Below, piece after piece: positions 1 to 6,370 of a stretch of 8,453 nucleotides of DNA. A program made the translations under genes and the position numbers. The notes beneath the pieces were generated by a model. That model saw only the letters and a program-made list of their open reading frames with translations. It had not been told where the DNA came from and did no database searches. The stretch's first letter is position 1. The number at the start of each line of letters is the position of its first letter. The stretch covers positions 1-8,453 of the forward strand of contig DATNNN010000028.1 of the NCBI GenBank assembly GCA_035601815.1, in the 5' to 3' direction. The stretch is from DATNNN01 sp035601815. GTDB lineage: Bacteria; Pseudomonadota; Alphaproteobacteria; Rhizobiales; Xanthobacteraceae.

Positions 1-706
1 CGGCGCGCGGCGATTTGCGGCCGTTCACTTTCTGCTTCGCGGTCTTGCTCACGCGTGGGCGCACGGCGCTTGCCAGGCGCGCGTAGCGGATGAGCGAGAA
101 ATGCCCGAGCGGCGGCATGGGCCGGCGCTCCACGAGGCGGACACCGCCATGACCTGCGGCCCAGATCTCGAGCCGCGCCCAGGGAAACTCCGGCCGCCAG
201 CCGAGGCGGCGCGCCACCGGCGCAAACGCAAGCTCGAAGCCGCGGCGGAAGCCGGTCTCGGCGCCGATGTGGTTGACCAAAATCACCTCGCCGCCCGGCT
301 TCACCACGCGCACGAACTCGTCGAGCGTGGTTTCCGGATCGGGCACGGCGGTGATCACGTATTGCGCCACCACCACGTCGAAATAGCCGTCGGGAAACCC
401 CAGGTGGCGCGCGTCCATCACCGCGAGGCAGTCGACGTGGTGGAGCCTCTGCTCGGCGACGCGCGTGCACGCTTTCCGCAGCATGGGCTCGGAGTAGTCG
501 ACGCCGACCACGCGGTTGCTGCGCTTGTAATCGGGGAGCGAGATGCCGGTGCCGACGCCGACGTCGAGGATGCGGCCGCCGATCTTCTCGGCGGCCTCGA
601 TCGTGGCCTTGCGGCCGGCATCGAACACCTTGCCGAAGACGAGATCATAGACCGGCGCCCAGCGGGCGTAGGCCTTGCCGACCATGCCGGCGTCGATGTC
701 GGCCAT
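1..706 (-). CDS. pmtA: Phosphatidylethanolamine N-methyltransferase, PmtA type (3' end beyond window)
   Basis: Class I SAM-dependent methyltransferase with 235 visible residues and no stop before the window edge. A glycine-rich SAM motif DVGVGTG lies at residues 48-54, an acidic ribose-binding strand GVDYSEPML at 68-76, and a post-motif strand FDVVVAQYVITAVPDPE near 109-125. Wording around YARWAPVYDLVFG (13-25) and FVRVVKPGGEVILVNH (131-146) matches, from memory, the soluble Rhodobacter/Bradyrhizobium PmtA family, which methylates phosphatidylethanolamine stepwise to phosphatidylcholine on the cytoplasmic membrane face. The family is usually about 200-210 residues; here a Lys/Arg-rich tail (from about 217) continues past the core, so the protein is somewhat long. 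The ATG follows the mnmA stop after one base (TGA-A-ATG), so the two are probably cotranscribed with translational coupling. A ubiquinone/menaquinone-type methyltransferase is the alternative, judged less likely. Confidence 0.85.
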   Translation of the reverse strand, partial: MADIDAGMVGKAYARWAPVYDLVFGKVFDAGRKATIEAAEKIGGRILDVGVGTGISLPDYKRSNRVVGVDYSEPMLRKACTRVAEQRLHHVDCLAVMDARHLGFPDGYFDVVVAQYVITAVPDPETTLDEFVRVVKPGGEVILVNHIGAETGFRRGFELAFAPVARRLGWRPEFPWARLEIWAAGHGGVRLVERRPMPPLGHFSLIRYARLASAVRPRVSKTAKQKVNGRKSPRA

Positions 707-707
707 T

Positions 708-1865
708 TCAGACGGCGGCGTGCAGGAGCGGCGCCGCGCGCGCAGGCGCCACCGCCGCGCGGATGGTGCCGCCGCCGAGCACACGGGCGCGTGGGTCGGC
801 GCTGTCATAGATGACGCAGGCCTGGCCGGGGGCGACGCCCTCCTCGCTGTCGACGAGCTCGATTTCGGCGCCGGTCGCCGTCGGATAGAGCCGCGCCGGC
901 TGCGGCGCGCGGGTGGAGCGCACGCGCACGTGCGCGCTCATTCCGGCGGCGATCGGCGCGTCGCCGAGCCAGTTCACGTCGGAGAGGGCAATGCGCTGCG
1001 TCGCCAGCGCGCTCTTCGGCCCCACCACCACGTGGCGCTTGCCCGCGTCGAGGCGCACCACGTACAGCGCCTCGCGCGCGGGAATGCCGAGGCCGCGGCG
1101 CTGGCCCACGGTGAAGTGCACGATGCCGTGATGCTTGCCGAGCACGCGGCCGGAGAGATCGACGATGTCGCCGGGCGCGGCGGCGCCGGGCATCAAGCGC
1201 TCGACGATGTCGGTGTAGCGGCCGGTGGGCACGAAGCAGATATCCTGGCTGTCGTGCTTGTCGGCGACGGGGAGATCCAGTTCATGCGCGAGCGCGCGCA
1301 CCTCGGCCTTGGTCATCTCGCCGAGCGGGAAGCGGAGGAAGTCGAGCTCGTCGAAGGTGGTGGCATAGAGAAAATAGCTCTGGTCGCGCTCGGCGTCAGT
1401 GGCGCGGTAGAGCGCGCGCTGGCCCGAGGCGAGGGGCCGACTCGCCACGTAATGGCCGGTGGCCAGCGCCTGGGCGCCGAGGTCGCGGGCGGTGTGCAGC
1501 AGGTCGGCGAACTTGATCTTCTGGTTGCAGGTGACGCAGGGCACCGGCGTCTCGCCCGCGGCATAGCTCGCGGCGAAGGGCTCGATCACCGCCTCGCGGA
1601 AGCGCTCCTCGTAGTCGAGCACGTAGTGGGCGATCCCGAGCTTCGCCGCCACCGCGCGGGCGTCGTGGATGTCTTGCCCCGCGCAGCAGGCGCCCTTGCG
1701 CCGCGTGGCGGCGCCATGGTCGTAGAGCTGGAGCGTCACCCCCACCACCTCATGGCCGGCGCGCTTGGCGAGCGCCGCCACCACGGAGGAATCCACGCCG
1801 CCGGACATGGCGACCAAGACGCGCGCGGCGTCGGGGTTTCCCCGGATGTCGAGATCGAGCTGCAT
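708..1865 (-). CDS. mnmA: tRNA-specific 2-thiouridylase MnmA
   Basis: A 385-residue protein that thiolates the wobble uridine (U34) of Lys, Glu and Gln tRNAs in the cytoplasm, using ATP and sulfur relayed from a cysteine desulfurase. The N-terminal PP-loop SGGVDSS is at residues 21-27. The catalytic pair is Cys113 in PVPCVTCNQKIKF and Cys210 in DSQDICFVPTGRY; both active-site cysteines are present. HFTVGQRRGLGI (250-261) is the central tRNA-binding signature, and the C-terminal beta-barrel is complete. An ATG at 1916 would add 17 residues, but the chosen ATG at 1865 fits the family start shortly before the PP-loop, and a sigma-70-like promoter (1879-1906) lies inside the longer version. Length is normal for alphaproteobacterial MnmA. 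pmtA follows after one base; sciP is divergent upstream. Confidence 0.96.
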   Translation of the reverse strand: MQLDLDIRGNPDAARVLVAMSGGVDSSVVAALAKRAGHEVVGVTLQLYDHGAATRRKGACCAGQDIHDARAVAAKLGIAHYVLDYEERFREAVIEPFAASYAAGETPVPCVTCNQKIKFADLLHTARDLGAQALATGHYVASRPLASGQRALYRATDAERDQSYFLYATTFDELDFLRFPLGEMTKAEVRALAHELDLPVADKHDSQDICFVPTGRYTDIVERLMPGAAAPGDIVDLSGRVLGKHHGIVHFTVGQRRGLGIPAREALYVVRLDAGKRHVVVGPKSALATQRIALSDVNWLGDAPIAAGMSAHVRVRSTRAPQPARLYPTATGAEIELVDSEEGVAPGQACVIYDSADPRARVLGGGTIRAAVAPARAAPLLHAAV

Positions 1866-1878
1866 GGCGGTTCTCGCC

Positions 1879-1906
1879 CTTATAGGCACGCGGGCCCGGC
1901 TTTCAA
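1879..1906 (-). promoter_or_regulatory. Candidate sigma-70-like promoter of mnmA
   Basis: On the minus strand TTGAAA (1906-1901), a 16-base spacer and TATAAG (1884-1879) resemble -35 and -10 boxes. Transcription would begin near 1872, only about 7 bases before the mnmA ATG at 1865. The leader would therefore be very short and would lose most of the purine stretch AAGGGCGAG (about 1881-1873) that could act as a ribosome site. Either the message is nearly leaderless or the real promoter is elsewhere. It does argue against the ATG at 1916, which lies upstream of these boxes. Confidence 0.4.
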
Positions 1907-1964
1907 ACCCCTGCAACGGCGCGGCTTTTCGCGTGGGCCAATGCTTGCAACTGCACCGGTCCAG

Positions 1965-1980
1965 TTAATCTCTTAGAAAC
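1965..1980 (+). promoter_or_regulatory. Possible degenerate CtrA box upstream of sciP
   Basis: TTAA (1965-1968), seven bases, then GAAAC (1976-1980) matches the CtrA consensus TTAA-N7-TTAAC at 7 of 9 fixed positions; the first half-site is perfect and the second has two mismatches. It lies about 85-100 bases before the sciP ATG in an AT-richer patch of a GC-rich intergenic region. CtrA control of sciP is plausible because SciP acts on CtrA in Caulobacter, but a single degenerate match may be chance. The motif overlaps a direct repeat, CTCTTAG at 1970-1976 and 1984-1990 (14-base period, same helical face offset by about 1.3 turns), which could be another regulator's site. Confidence 0.25.
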
Positions 1981-2062
1981 AAGCTCTTAGGGGAATGTTC
2001 ATGGCTGCCCCATAGGGTCCATGCGTCTAAGCGTGTTTTGTGAGTATCGAGTGAGCGTCGCA

Positions 2063-2338
2063 ATGACCGATCTGCACCGCCCGCGGGCGAAATACGTCAT
2101 CGGCCCCGACGGCAGCCCCTTGACCATCGCCGATCTGCCTCCGCCCTCTACCCGGCGCTGGGTCATCCGGCGCAAGGCCGAGGTGGTGGCGGCGGTGCGC
2201 GGCGGCCTGCTCTCGCTCGAGGACGCCTGCAACCGCTATACGCTCACCGTCGAGGAATTCCTCGCCTGGCAGCAGTCGATCGACCGCCACGGCCTCGCCG
2301 GCCTGCGCACTACGCGCATCCAGCAGTACCGCGTCTGA
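2063..2338 (+). CDS. sciP: SciP-type cell-cycle regulator (DUF1153)
   Basis: A 91-residue protein almost entirely occupied by the DUF1153 domain: YVIGPDGSPLTIADLPPP (residues 11-28), then RRWVIRRKAEVVAAVRGGLLSLEDAC (31-56), a helix-turn-helix segment around 50-75 (LTVEEFLAWQQSIDRHGL) and a conserved end LRTTRIQQYR (81-90). In Caulobacter, SciP binds CtrA and blocks it from recruiting RNA polymerase, shutting off CtrA-activated genes in G1 cells; it has also been reported to bind DNA. Length fits the family (about 90 residues). The ATG at 2063 is chosen because family members start just before this motif; an in-frame ATG at 2021 and GTG at 2051 would only add unconserved residues. No strong Shine-Dalgarno is seen. 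It is divergent from mnmA, and its stop abuts the stop of the downstream convergent transporter gene. Confidence 0.93.
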   Translation: MTDLHRPRAKYVIGPDGSPLTIADLPPPSTRRWVIRRKAEVVAAVRGGLLSLEDACNRYTLTVEEFLAWQQSIDRHGLAGLRTTRIQQYRV

Positions 2339-3181
2339 TCAAACCAATCTAAGCAACACGATCCCGCCGACGATGAAGCCCAGAGCGAGCCAGCGCTTGG
2401 GGCCGAACGGCTCGTGGAAGAACACGGCACCGAGGATCGCCGCGATCAGCACCGAGGTCTCGCGCAAGCTCGCGACGAGGCCGATGGGTGAGCGCGTCAT
2501 CGCCCACAGCGCGATGCCGTAGGAGCCGAGCACGAGCACGCCGCAGATCAGCGCCAGCGGCCAGCGCCTCGCCGCGTTGTCCGTCAGCGTGCGCCGGTTG
2601 AACGCCGCGACAAAGATCAGCAGCAGCAATCCCGTGCCCGCCACCATCCAGGCGCCGTAGGCGATGCCGTTCCCCATGACGCGGGCCCCTAAGCCGTCGA
2701 TCAGCGTGTAGAGGACGATGACCGCGGCGTTGGCGATCGCCGCGGCGCCCGTGCTCCAGGTGAGGCCGCCGCGCATCAGCGCGTCGGCGGAGAGCGCGAC
2801 GATGCCGAAGGCGATGCACACCACCGCGAGCCAGCCGTTCCACGGCAGCGCCTCGCCCACCAGGAGAAAAGCGAGGATGGCGGTGAAGAAGGGCGCCGAG
2901 CCGCGCGTCAGCGGATAGGCGACGCCGAGATCGGCATGGCGGTAGGCGTAGCCGACGAGGGCAAAGTAGCCGACGTGGATCACCGACGAAGCGACGATGT
3001 AGGGCCAGGCCTCCGGCGGCGGCGCGGGAAAATAGACGATCGCCGGGAGGCCGATGATGCCGGCGCCGATCGCCACCAGCATGGCGGCGCCGAAGCGGTC
3101 GCCTTGAGCCTTGATCAGCGCGTTCCAGACCGCGTGCAGGAGCGCGCCGAAGAGCACGGCGGCGACGATGAAGCTCGACAA
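2339..3181 (-). CDS. DMT superfamily (EamA) transporter
   Basis: A 280-residue, very hydrophobic inner-membrane protein with about ten predicted transmembrane helices in two EamA-like halves. The first half covers about residues 1-131, ending near FGIVALSADAL; the second covers about 138-280, ending VGGIVLLRLV. Helix-ending motifs typical of the family include AVWNALIK (17-24), the segment YPLTRGSAPFFTAILAFLLVGEALPW (first-half helix 4 region) and RETSVLIAAILGAVFFHEPFG in the equivalent position of the second half. The internal duplication is visible in those two segments (GEALPWNGW versus HEPFGPKRW). Family members export or import amino acids, metabolites, nucleotide sugars or drugs; the substrate cannot be read from the sequence. 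It converges on sciP with no spacer and has its own likely promoter upstream. An ATG at 3181 with purine-rich sequence before it is a reasonable start. Confidence 0.88.
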   Translation of the reverse strand: MSSFIVAAVLFGALLHAVWNALIKAQGDRFGAAMLVAIGAGIIGLPAIVYFPAPPPEAWPYIVASSVIHVGYFALVGYAYRHADLGVAYPLTRGSAPFFTAILAFLLVGEALPWNGWLAVVCIAFGIVALSADALMRGGLTWSTGAAAIANAAVIVLYTLIDGLGARVMGNGIAYGAWMVAGTGLLLLIFVAAFNRRTLTDNAARRWPLALICGVLVLGSYGIALWAMTRSPIGLVASLRETSVLIAAILGAVFFHEPFGPKRWLALGFIVGGIVLLRLV

Positions 3182-3209
3182 GGAAAACTCCCGGCGGGGC
3201 CTTTTTCTT

Positions 3210-3238
3210 TCTATACGGGGCTAGAGCGAAATTGTCTC
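3210..3238 (-). promoter_or_regulatory. Candidate promoter of the DMT transporter gene
   Basis: On the minus strand GAGACA (3238-3233, four of six matches to TTGACA), a 17-base spacer and TATAGA (3215-3210, close to TATAAT) lie about 29 bases before the transporter ATG. Transcription would start near 3203 and leave a short purine-rich leader containing a GGGAG-like ribosome site. Spacing is ideal for a sigma-70-type promoter; no operator is apparent. Confidence 0.4.
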
Positions 3239-3376
3239 GCGCCGGATTAGGGTTACCGCCGGGAATAGGCGCGTGCCACGGGCCGCGACCGCGAACCCCG
3301 TGGCGGGCTGCCTAAATGCCGCTATGTTTCGCCGCGAACGTCGGGATGTGATGTAGCGTAGCGTAGGGGTGGGGCG

Positions 3377-3898
3377 ATGGACGAAGCCGAGCGCAAGGGT
3401 GAGGACAGCGTGCTGCGCCAGGCGGTGCGGGTGGCGCGGATCGAGGCCGCGGAACGCTCGGCCATGGTGGTGGATCTGCGCGACGCGGAAGCGGCGCGCC
3501 TGGAGATCGTCAACGAGGCGATCGAGCCGGTCTTCCGCGACATACCGCCTGAGCATGCCGACGTGTTCGACCGCGGCGTCAGCGCCGGCCCCAACCCGCG
3601 CCTATGGGTCGACATGGTGACGCACGTGGCCATGGCGCGCGACCGGCGCACCTATCGGCTGCTCAACGACACGCTGCACGGCCGCCGGGTGCTGGCGGAA
3701 TCCGCCGAGGTCACGGTCATCGCCGACGCGATCACGAGCTACGTGGCGCGCCGCCTGGTGGCGCGCGAGCAGATGCTCGCCAGCGTGCACGAGAGGCCGC
3801 GGCGCCGGCGCGGGCCGGTGATCGGCGGATTCATTCTCGGCGTGCTGTTCGGCGCCGCGGCGCTCGCGCTCTTGCTCGCGGCAATCGCGCCGCGCTGA
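3377..3898 (+). CDS. Conserved-looking tail-anchored membrane protein of unknown function
   Basis: A 173-residue protein I cannot assign to a named family. Residues 1-139 are charged, mostly helical and soluble (for example SVLRQAVRVARIEAAERSAMVV at 11-32, DMVTHVAMARDRRTYRLL at 79-96). A basic patch RPRRRR (140-145) precedes a single hydrophobic helix (about 147-170), and the protein ends three residues later (APR). There is no N-terminal signal peptide. This is the layout of a C-tail-anchored protein with its soluble domain in the cytoplasm. The central motif GPNPRLWVDMVTHVAMARDRRTYR looks conserved and I recall similar hypothetical proteins in Hyphomicrobiales. The ATG at 3377 follows a G-rich stretch GGGGTGGGG that could serve as ribosome site. 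It is divergent from the transporter and converges with the phosphoesterase gene, so it is probably monocistronic. Confidence 0.8.
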   Translation: MDEAERKGEDSVLRQAVRVARIEAAERSAMVVDLRDAEAARLEIVNEAIEPVFRDIPPEHADVFDRGVSAGPNPRLWVDMVTHVAMARDRRTYRLLNDTLHGRRVLAESAEVTVIADAITSYVARRLVAREQMLASVHERPRRRRGPVIGGFILGVLFGAAALALLLAAIAPR

Positions 3899-3909
3899 AT
3901 CATTTCAGC
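3894..3909. repeat. Small perfect inverted repeat at convergent gene ends
   Basis: GCTGAA, a four-base loop TCAT, and TTCAGC form a perfect six-base-arm palindrome. It contains both convergent stop codons: TGA of the plus-strand unknown gene (3896-3898) and TGA of the minus-strand phosphoesterase (3902-3900). No T-run follows on either strand, so a role as a bidirectional terminator is only weakly supported; chance or a transcript-end stabilising hairpin is equally possible. Confidence 0.3.
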
Positions 3910-4778
3910 TTGACGCGGCCGACCACGCCGACGCCGCCGTCGCGGGTGAAGCCGCGGCTCTCCATCTCCACTGTCACGTCCCCCGGCTTGCCCTCGATGC
4001 GATAGAGGTTGTAGGCGCCGGCGCGCTCGTGGCCCGGTGGGTGCGAGGCCGACGGCACGCCGATCACCGGGATCGCGCCTTCGGGCCCGGCGATGGTGAG
4101 GCGCGAGGCGGCGTGGTCATGACCGTGCAGGATCAGCTCGGCGCCGTGCTGACGGATGAGCGCGCGAAAGCGCGGCGCGTCGGTGAGCATCTCGTGGGGC
4201 GAGCGCCGGCCCGCCGGCGGATGATGGATGAGGATCACGCGAAAGAGACCCTCGCGGTCGAGCGCCGGCAGGATTTCCGCCAAGCGCGCGAGCTGCGCCT
4301 TGCCGACGCGGCCGGTGGCGAGAAACGGCAGCGTCGGCAGCGCGGTGGAGACGCCGACGAGCGCGATCGGCCCGCGCCGGCGCACGAACGGAAACATCTC
4401 GGCGCCCGGCGTATCGCCGGCGAGATATTCGGCCCACGCCTCGCGGTGCAGCGCCTCGGTGGCGCGCACGTAGGCGTCGTGGTTGCCGGGGACCAGCGTC
4501 ACGTCCTTGGGCGGGCCGAGGCGGCGGAGGAATTTCTCCGCCGGGGCGAACTCGTGGGCGAGGCTCAGCACCACGAGATCGCCGGTGACCGCCGTGTGGT
4601 CCTTCGGCTGCGCTTTGAGATCGGCGACAAGGGCGTCGAGCGCCTCGGGGCGATGGCGCCGAGCGCGGCGGAGCCGCCAGTTGAGATGGCCGAGCGCGCG
4701 CTTGCCCATGAGCTCCGCGAGGCGCGGGCCGGGATCGGGCGCCAGATGCGGGTCGGAAATATGGGCGAGGGTGAACAT
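3900..4778 (-). CDS. Calcineurin-like metallophosphoesterase
   Basis: A 292-residue cytoplasmic protein with the full set of binuclear-metal motifs of the calcineurin-like phosphoesterase superfamily, in order: HISDPHL with D9 and H11; TGDLV with G66-D67; VPGNHDAY with N99, H100 and D101; LIHHPP with H185/H186; and LHGHDH with H220 and H222. No signal peptide is seen. It most resembles class III nucleotide-cyclic-phosphodiesterase-like (CpdA-type) members, but substrate (cAMP, other phosphodiesters, lipid phosphates) cannot be inferred. Its ATG lies four bases after the mbfA stop (TGA-AGTA-ATG), so the two genes are very likely one transcript. No independent promoter is possible in that gap. 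It converges with the tail-anchored unknown gene, leaving one base between stops. Confidence 0.9.
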   Translation of the reverse strand: MFTLAHISDPHLAPDPGPRLAELMGKRALGHLNWRLRRARRHRPEALDALVADLKAQPKDHTAVTGDLVVLSLAHEFAPAEKFLRRLGPPKDVTLVPGNHDAYVRATEALHREAWAEYLAGDTPGAEMFPFVRRRGPIALVGVSTALPTLPFLATGRVGKAQLARLAEILPALDREGLFRVILIHHPPAGRRSPHEMLTDAPRFRALIRQHGAELILHGHDHAASRLTIAGPEGAIPVIGVPSASHPPGHERAGAYNLYRIEGKPGDVTVEMESRGFTRDGGVGVVGRVKLK

Positions 4779-4782
4779 TACT

Positions 4783-5736
4783 TCAGGCGCTTCCGATGAT
4801 GATGCCGGCGAGGAACACCAGCGTGCCGCCGACGACGATCTGAAACGCCGCAGCGAGGAACGGCGTGTCCATGAAGCGATAGCGAATCCAGGAAATCACC
4901 ATTAGCTCCACGGCCACCACGACGACCGCGACCGTGGTGGCGACGGTGAAGTTCGGAATGAGATAGGGCAGGGTGTGACCGAGGCCGCCGATCGCGGTCA
5001 TCATGCCGCATACGGTGCCGCGGATCCACGGCGTGCCGCGGCCGGTGAGCGAGCCGTCGTCGGATAAGGCTTCGGCGAATCCCATGGAGATGCCGGCGCC
5101 GATCGAGGCGGCGAGGCCGACGAGGAACGTCTGCCAGGTGTTGTGGGTGGCGAAGGCGGCGGCGAACAGCGGCGCCAGCGTCGACACCGATCCGTCCATC
5201 AACCCGACGAGGCTCGGCTGCACGTATTGCAGCACGAACATGCGCCGCGACGTCTCGTCTTCCTCGGCGCGCACACTCTGCGGAATCCTCTCGCCGAGCC
5301 TCTCGGCGAGGTGCTCGTGCTGGGCCTCGATCTCGGCGAGATTGCCGAGAAGCTCGCGCATCGAGGCGTCGCGCGCGGTCGCCGCCGCTTTGCGGTAGAA
5401 GCGGGCCGCCTCGAACTCCATGTCGGCGGCGTACTTGCGCACCTCGTCGAGGCCGAGCGGGCGCGCAAGCCACAGCGGCTTGTGGCGGATGAAGCCCTTG
5501 ACGTCCTGGCGGCGGATGAGCGGCAGGTAGTCGCCGAATTTCTTGCGGTAGAGGTTGAACAGCATGCCGCGGTGGCGGGTTTCTTCCGCGGCCATCTCCT
5601 CGAACACGGCGGCGGAGGCGGGAAATTGCTGGCGCAGGCCGTCGGCGAAGCCGTGGTAGATGCGGCTGTCCTCCTCCTCGTTGGTGATGGCGAGCGCGAG
5701 CACTTCCTGTTCGGTGAGGTCGGCGAAGCGTTTCAT
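4783..5736 (-). CDS. mbfA: MbfA-type iron exporter (ferritin-like domain fused to VIT1/CCC1 membrane domain)
   Basis: A 317-residue two-domain protein. Residues 1-160 are a ferritin-like/erythrin four-helix domain with di-iron ligands: E20; E52-T-R-H55 (ExxH); E107 or E109; and E137-A-Q-H140 (ExxH). Residues about 165-317 form a VIT1/CCC1 membrane domain, opening with QYVQPSLVGLMDGSVSTLAPLFA (motif around the DG at 181-182) and holding about five transmembrane helices. This architecture is the membrane-bound ferritin MbfA, which exports iron across the inner membrane and protects against iron and peroxide stress; in Bradyrhizobium it is reported to be under Irr control. The ATG at 5736 matches the family start (MKRFADLTEQE); a much longer open frame extends upstream to 6516 but runs through the NUDIX gene on the other strand and is rejected. 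No clear Irr iron-control element was recognised upstream. The phosphoesterase gene follows four bases after the stop. Confidence 0.93.
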   Translation of the reverse strand: MKRFADLTEQEVLALAITNEEEDSRIYHGFADGLRQQFPASAAVFEEMAAEETRHRGMLFNLYRKKFGDYLPLIRRQDVKGFIRHKPLWLARPLGLDEVRKYAADMEFEAARFYRKAAATARDASMRELLGNLAEIEAQHEHLAERLGERIPQSVRAEEDETSRRMFVLQYVQPSLVGLMDGSVSTLAPLFAAAFATHNTWQTFLVGLAASIGAGISMGFAEALSDDGSLTGRGTPWIRGTVCGMMTAIGGLGHTLPYLIPNFTVATTVAVVVVAVELMVISWIRYRFMDTPFLAAAFQIVVGGTLVFLAGIIIGSA

Positions 5737-5764
5737 GGCTGGCTGTCCCGAGGATGGCTGGCTG
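5735..5764. repeat. 11-bp direct repeat at the mbfA start
   Basis: ATGGCTGGCTG occurs perfectly at 5735-5745 and 5754-5764 (19-base period). On the mbfA strand it reads CAGCCAGCCAT, and the copy nearer the gene overlaps its ATG. The two copies occupy the 5' leader and initiation region, where a Shine-Dalgarno would be expected; none is obvious. It could be an operator, a translation-control element, or a small tandem duplication. Confidence 0.6.
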
Positions 5765-5817
5765 CGGCAAATTCTGTCATAGCCTGAGATTGGACCCAAT
5801 CGCAGGCCCGGGCGACG

Positions 5818-6261
5818 ATGTTGAACCGTCTTCTGCACTACTACTGGCGCCTGCGCCGCGGCATGACGCTTGGCGTGCGCGCGGTGGTGCTGGGGCCGGA
5901 GGGCGTGCTCTTGGTGCGCCACGGCTACGCCGCGGGCTGGCATCTCCCCGGCGGCGGCGTCGAGCCGGGCGAGACGTTCGGGCAAGCGCTCGCGCGCGAG
6001 CTCGCCGAGGAGACGGGCGTGCGCCTCACCGTGCCGCCGGAGCTGCACGGCATCTTCCAGTTCGAGGCGGCGTCGAAGCGCGACCACGTGGCGGTGTACG
6101 TGGTGCGCGGCTTCGAGCGCTGGGCGGCGCCGAAGCCCAACTGGGAAATCCGCGAGGCGCGGTTCTTTCCGCTCGACGCGCTGCCGGAGGACGCGAGCGC
6201 CGGGGTGCGGCGGAGGCTGGAGGAAATTTTGCAGGGGAGGGAGAAGGGGGAGGGGTGGTGA
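5818..6261 (+). CDS. NUDIX hydrolase
   Basis: A 147-residue cytoplasmic protein with a perfect Nudix box G-x5-E-x7-REU-xEE-xGU at residues 46-68: G46, E52, then R60-E61-L62, E64-E65, G67-V68. The preceding HLPGG and the strand GVLLVRHGYAAGW are typical. Nudix enzymes hydrolyse nucleoside diphosphates linked to another moiety, using Mg2+ or Mn2+ held by the box glutamates; substrate (oxidised dNTPs, ADP-ribose, dinucleotide polyphosphates or other) is not decidable. The N-terminal LLHYYWRLRRGMTLGVRAVVL fits a subgroup I recall as common in Bradyrhizobium relatives, supporting the ATG at 5818 over the internal ATG at residue 16. Only a weak GGGCGA ribosome site is present. It is divergent from mbfA with 81 bases between starts. 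The C-terminus is charged (REKGEGW) and lies in a G-rich run. Confidence 0.92.
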   Translation: MLNRLLHYYWRLRRGMTLGVRAVVLGPEGVLLVRHGYAAGWHLPGGGVEPGETFGQALARELAEETGVRLTVPPELHGIFQFEAASKRDHVAVYVVRGFERWAAPKPNWEIREARFFPLDALPEDASAGVRRRLEEILQGREKGEGW

Positions 6262-6279
6262 TAGTTGGGCTTGCAGTAC

Positions 6280-6309
6280 GTTGATAGAGTGGTCAACCAC
6301 TGTGTTTTT
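6280..6309 (+). terminator. Weak terminator-like hairpin after the NUDIX gene
   Basis: GTTGA (6280-6284) pairs with TCAAC (6293-6297) around an eight-base loop; GTGGT (6289-6293) and ACCAC (6296-6300) form an alternative, too-tight stem. A T5 run follows at 6305-6309. It begins 18 bases after the NUDIX stop on the same strand. The stem is short and AT/GC mixed, so intrinsic termination is possible but weakly supported. Confidence 0.25.
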
Positions 6310-6370
6310 CTTGCCTACACGAGGGTTCCGCCGGCCAACGGAAGATGCGGTCCCGGGGACAGAAATCCGC

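Noticed and set aside
675..1976. 433-residue plus-strand open frame antisense to mnmA
   Set aside because: It covers mnmA, whose catalytic motifs are intact; the antisense product is rich in Ala/Gly/Arg/His with no family features, as expected from high-GC codon bias.
2021..2062. Longer sciP start at the ATG at 2021
   Set aside because: The extra 14 residues are not like SciP family members, which begin at the conserved region right after the ATG at 2063.
3353..3367. GTAGC tandem triplet upstream of the unknown gene
   Set aside because: Fewer than three perfect copies (third ends GTAGG) of a five-base unit in GC-rich DNA; too little to treat as a functional repeat.
5765..5817. Irr iron-control element or other iron box upstream of mbfA
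   Set aside because: No TTTAGAA-like inverted repeat or other iron-box pattern that I could defend was found between mbfA and the NUDIX gene.
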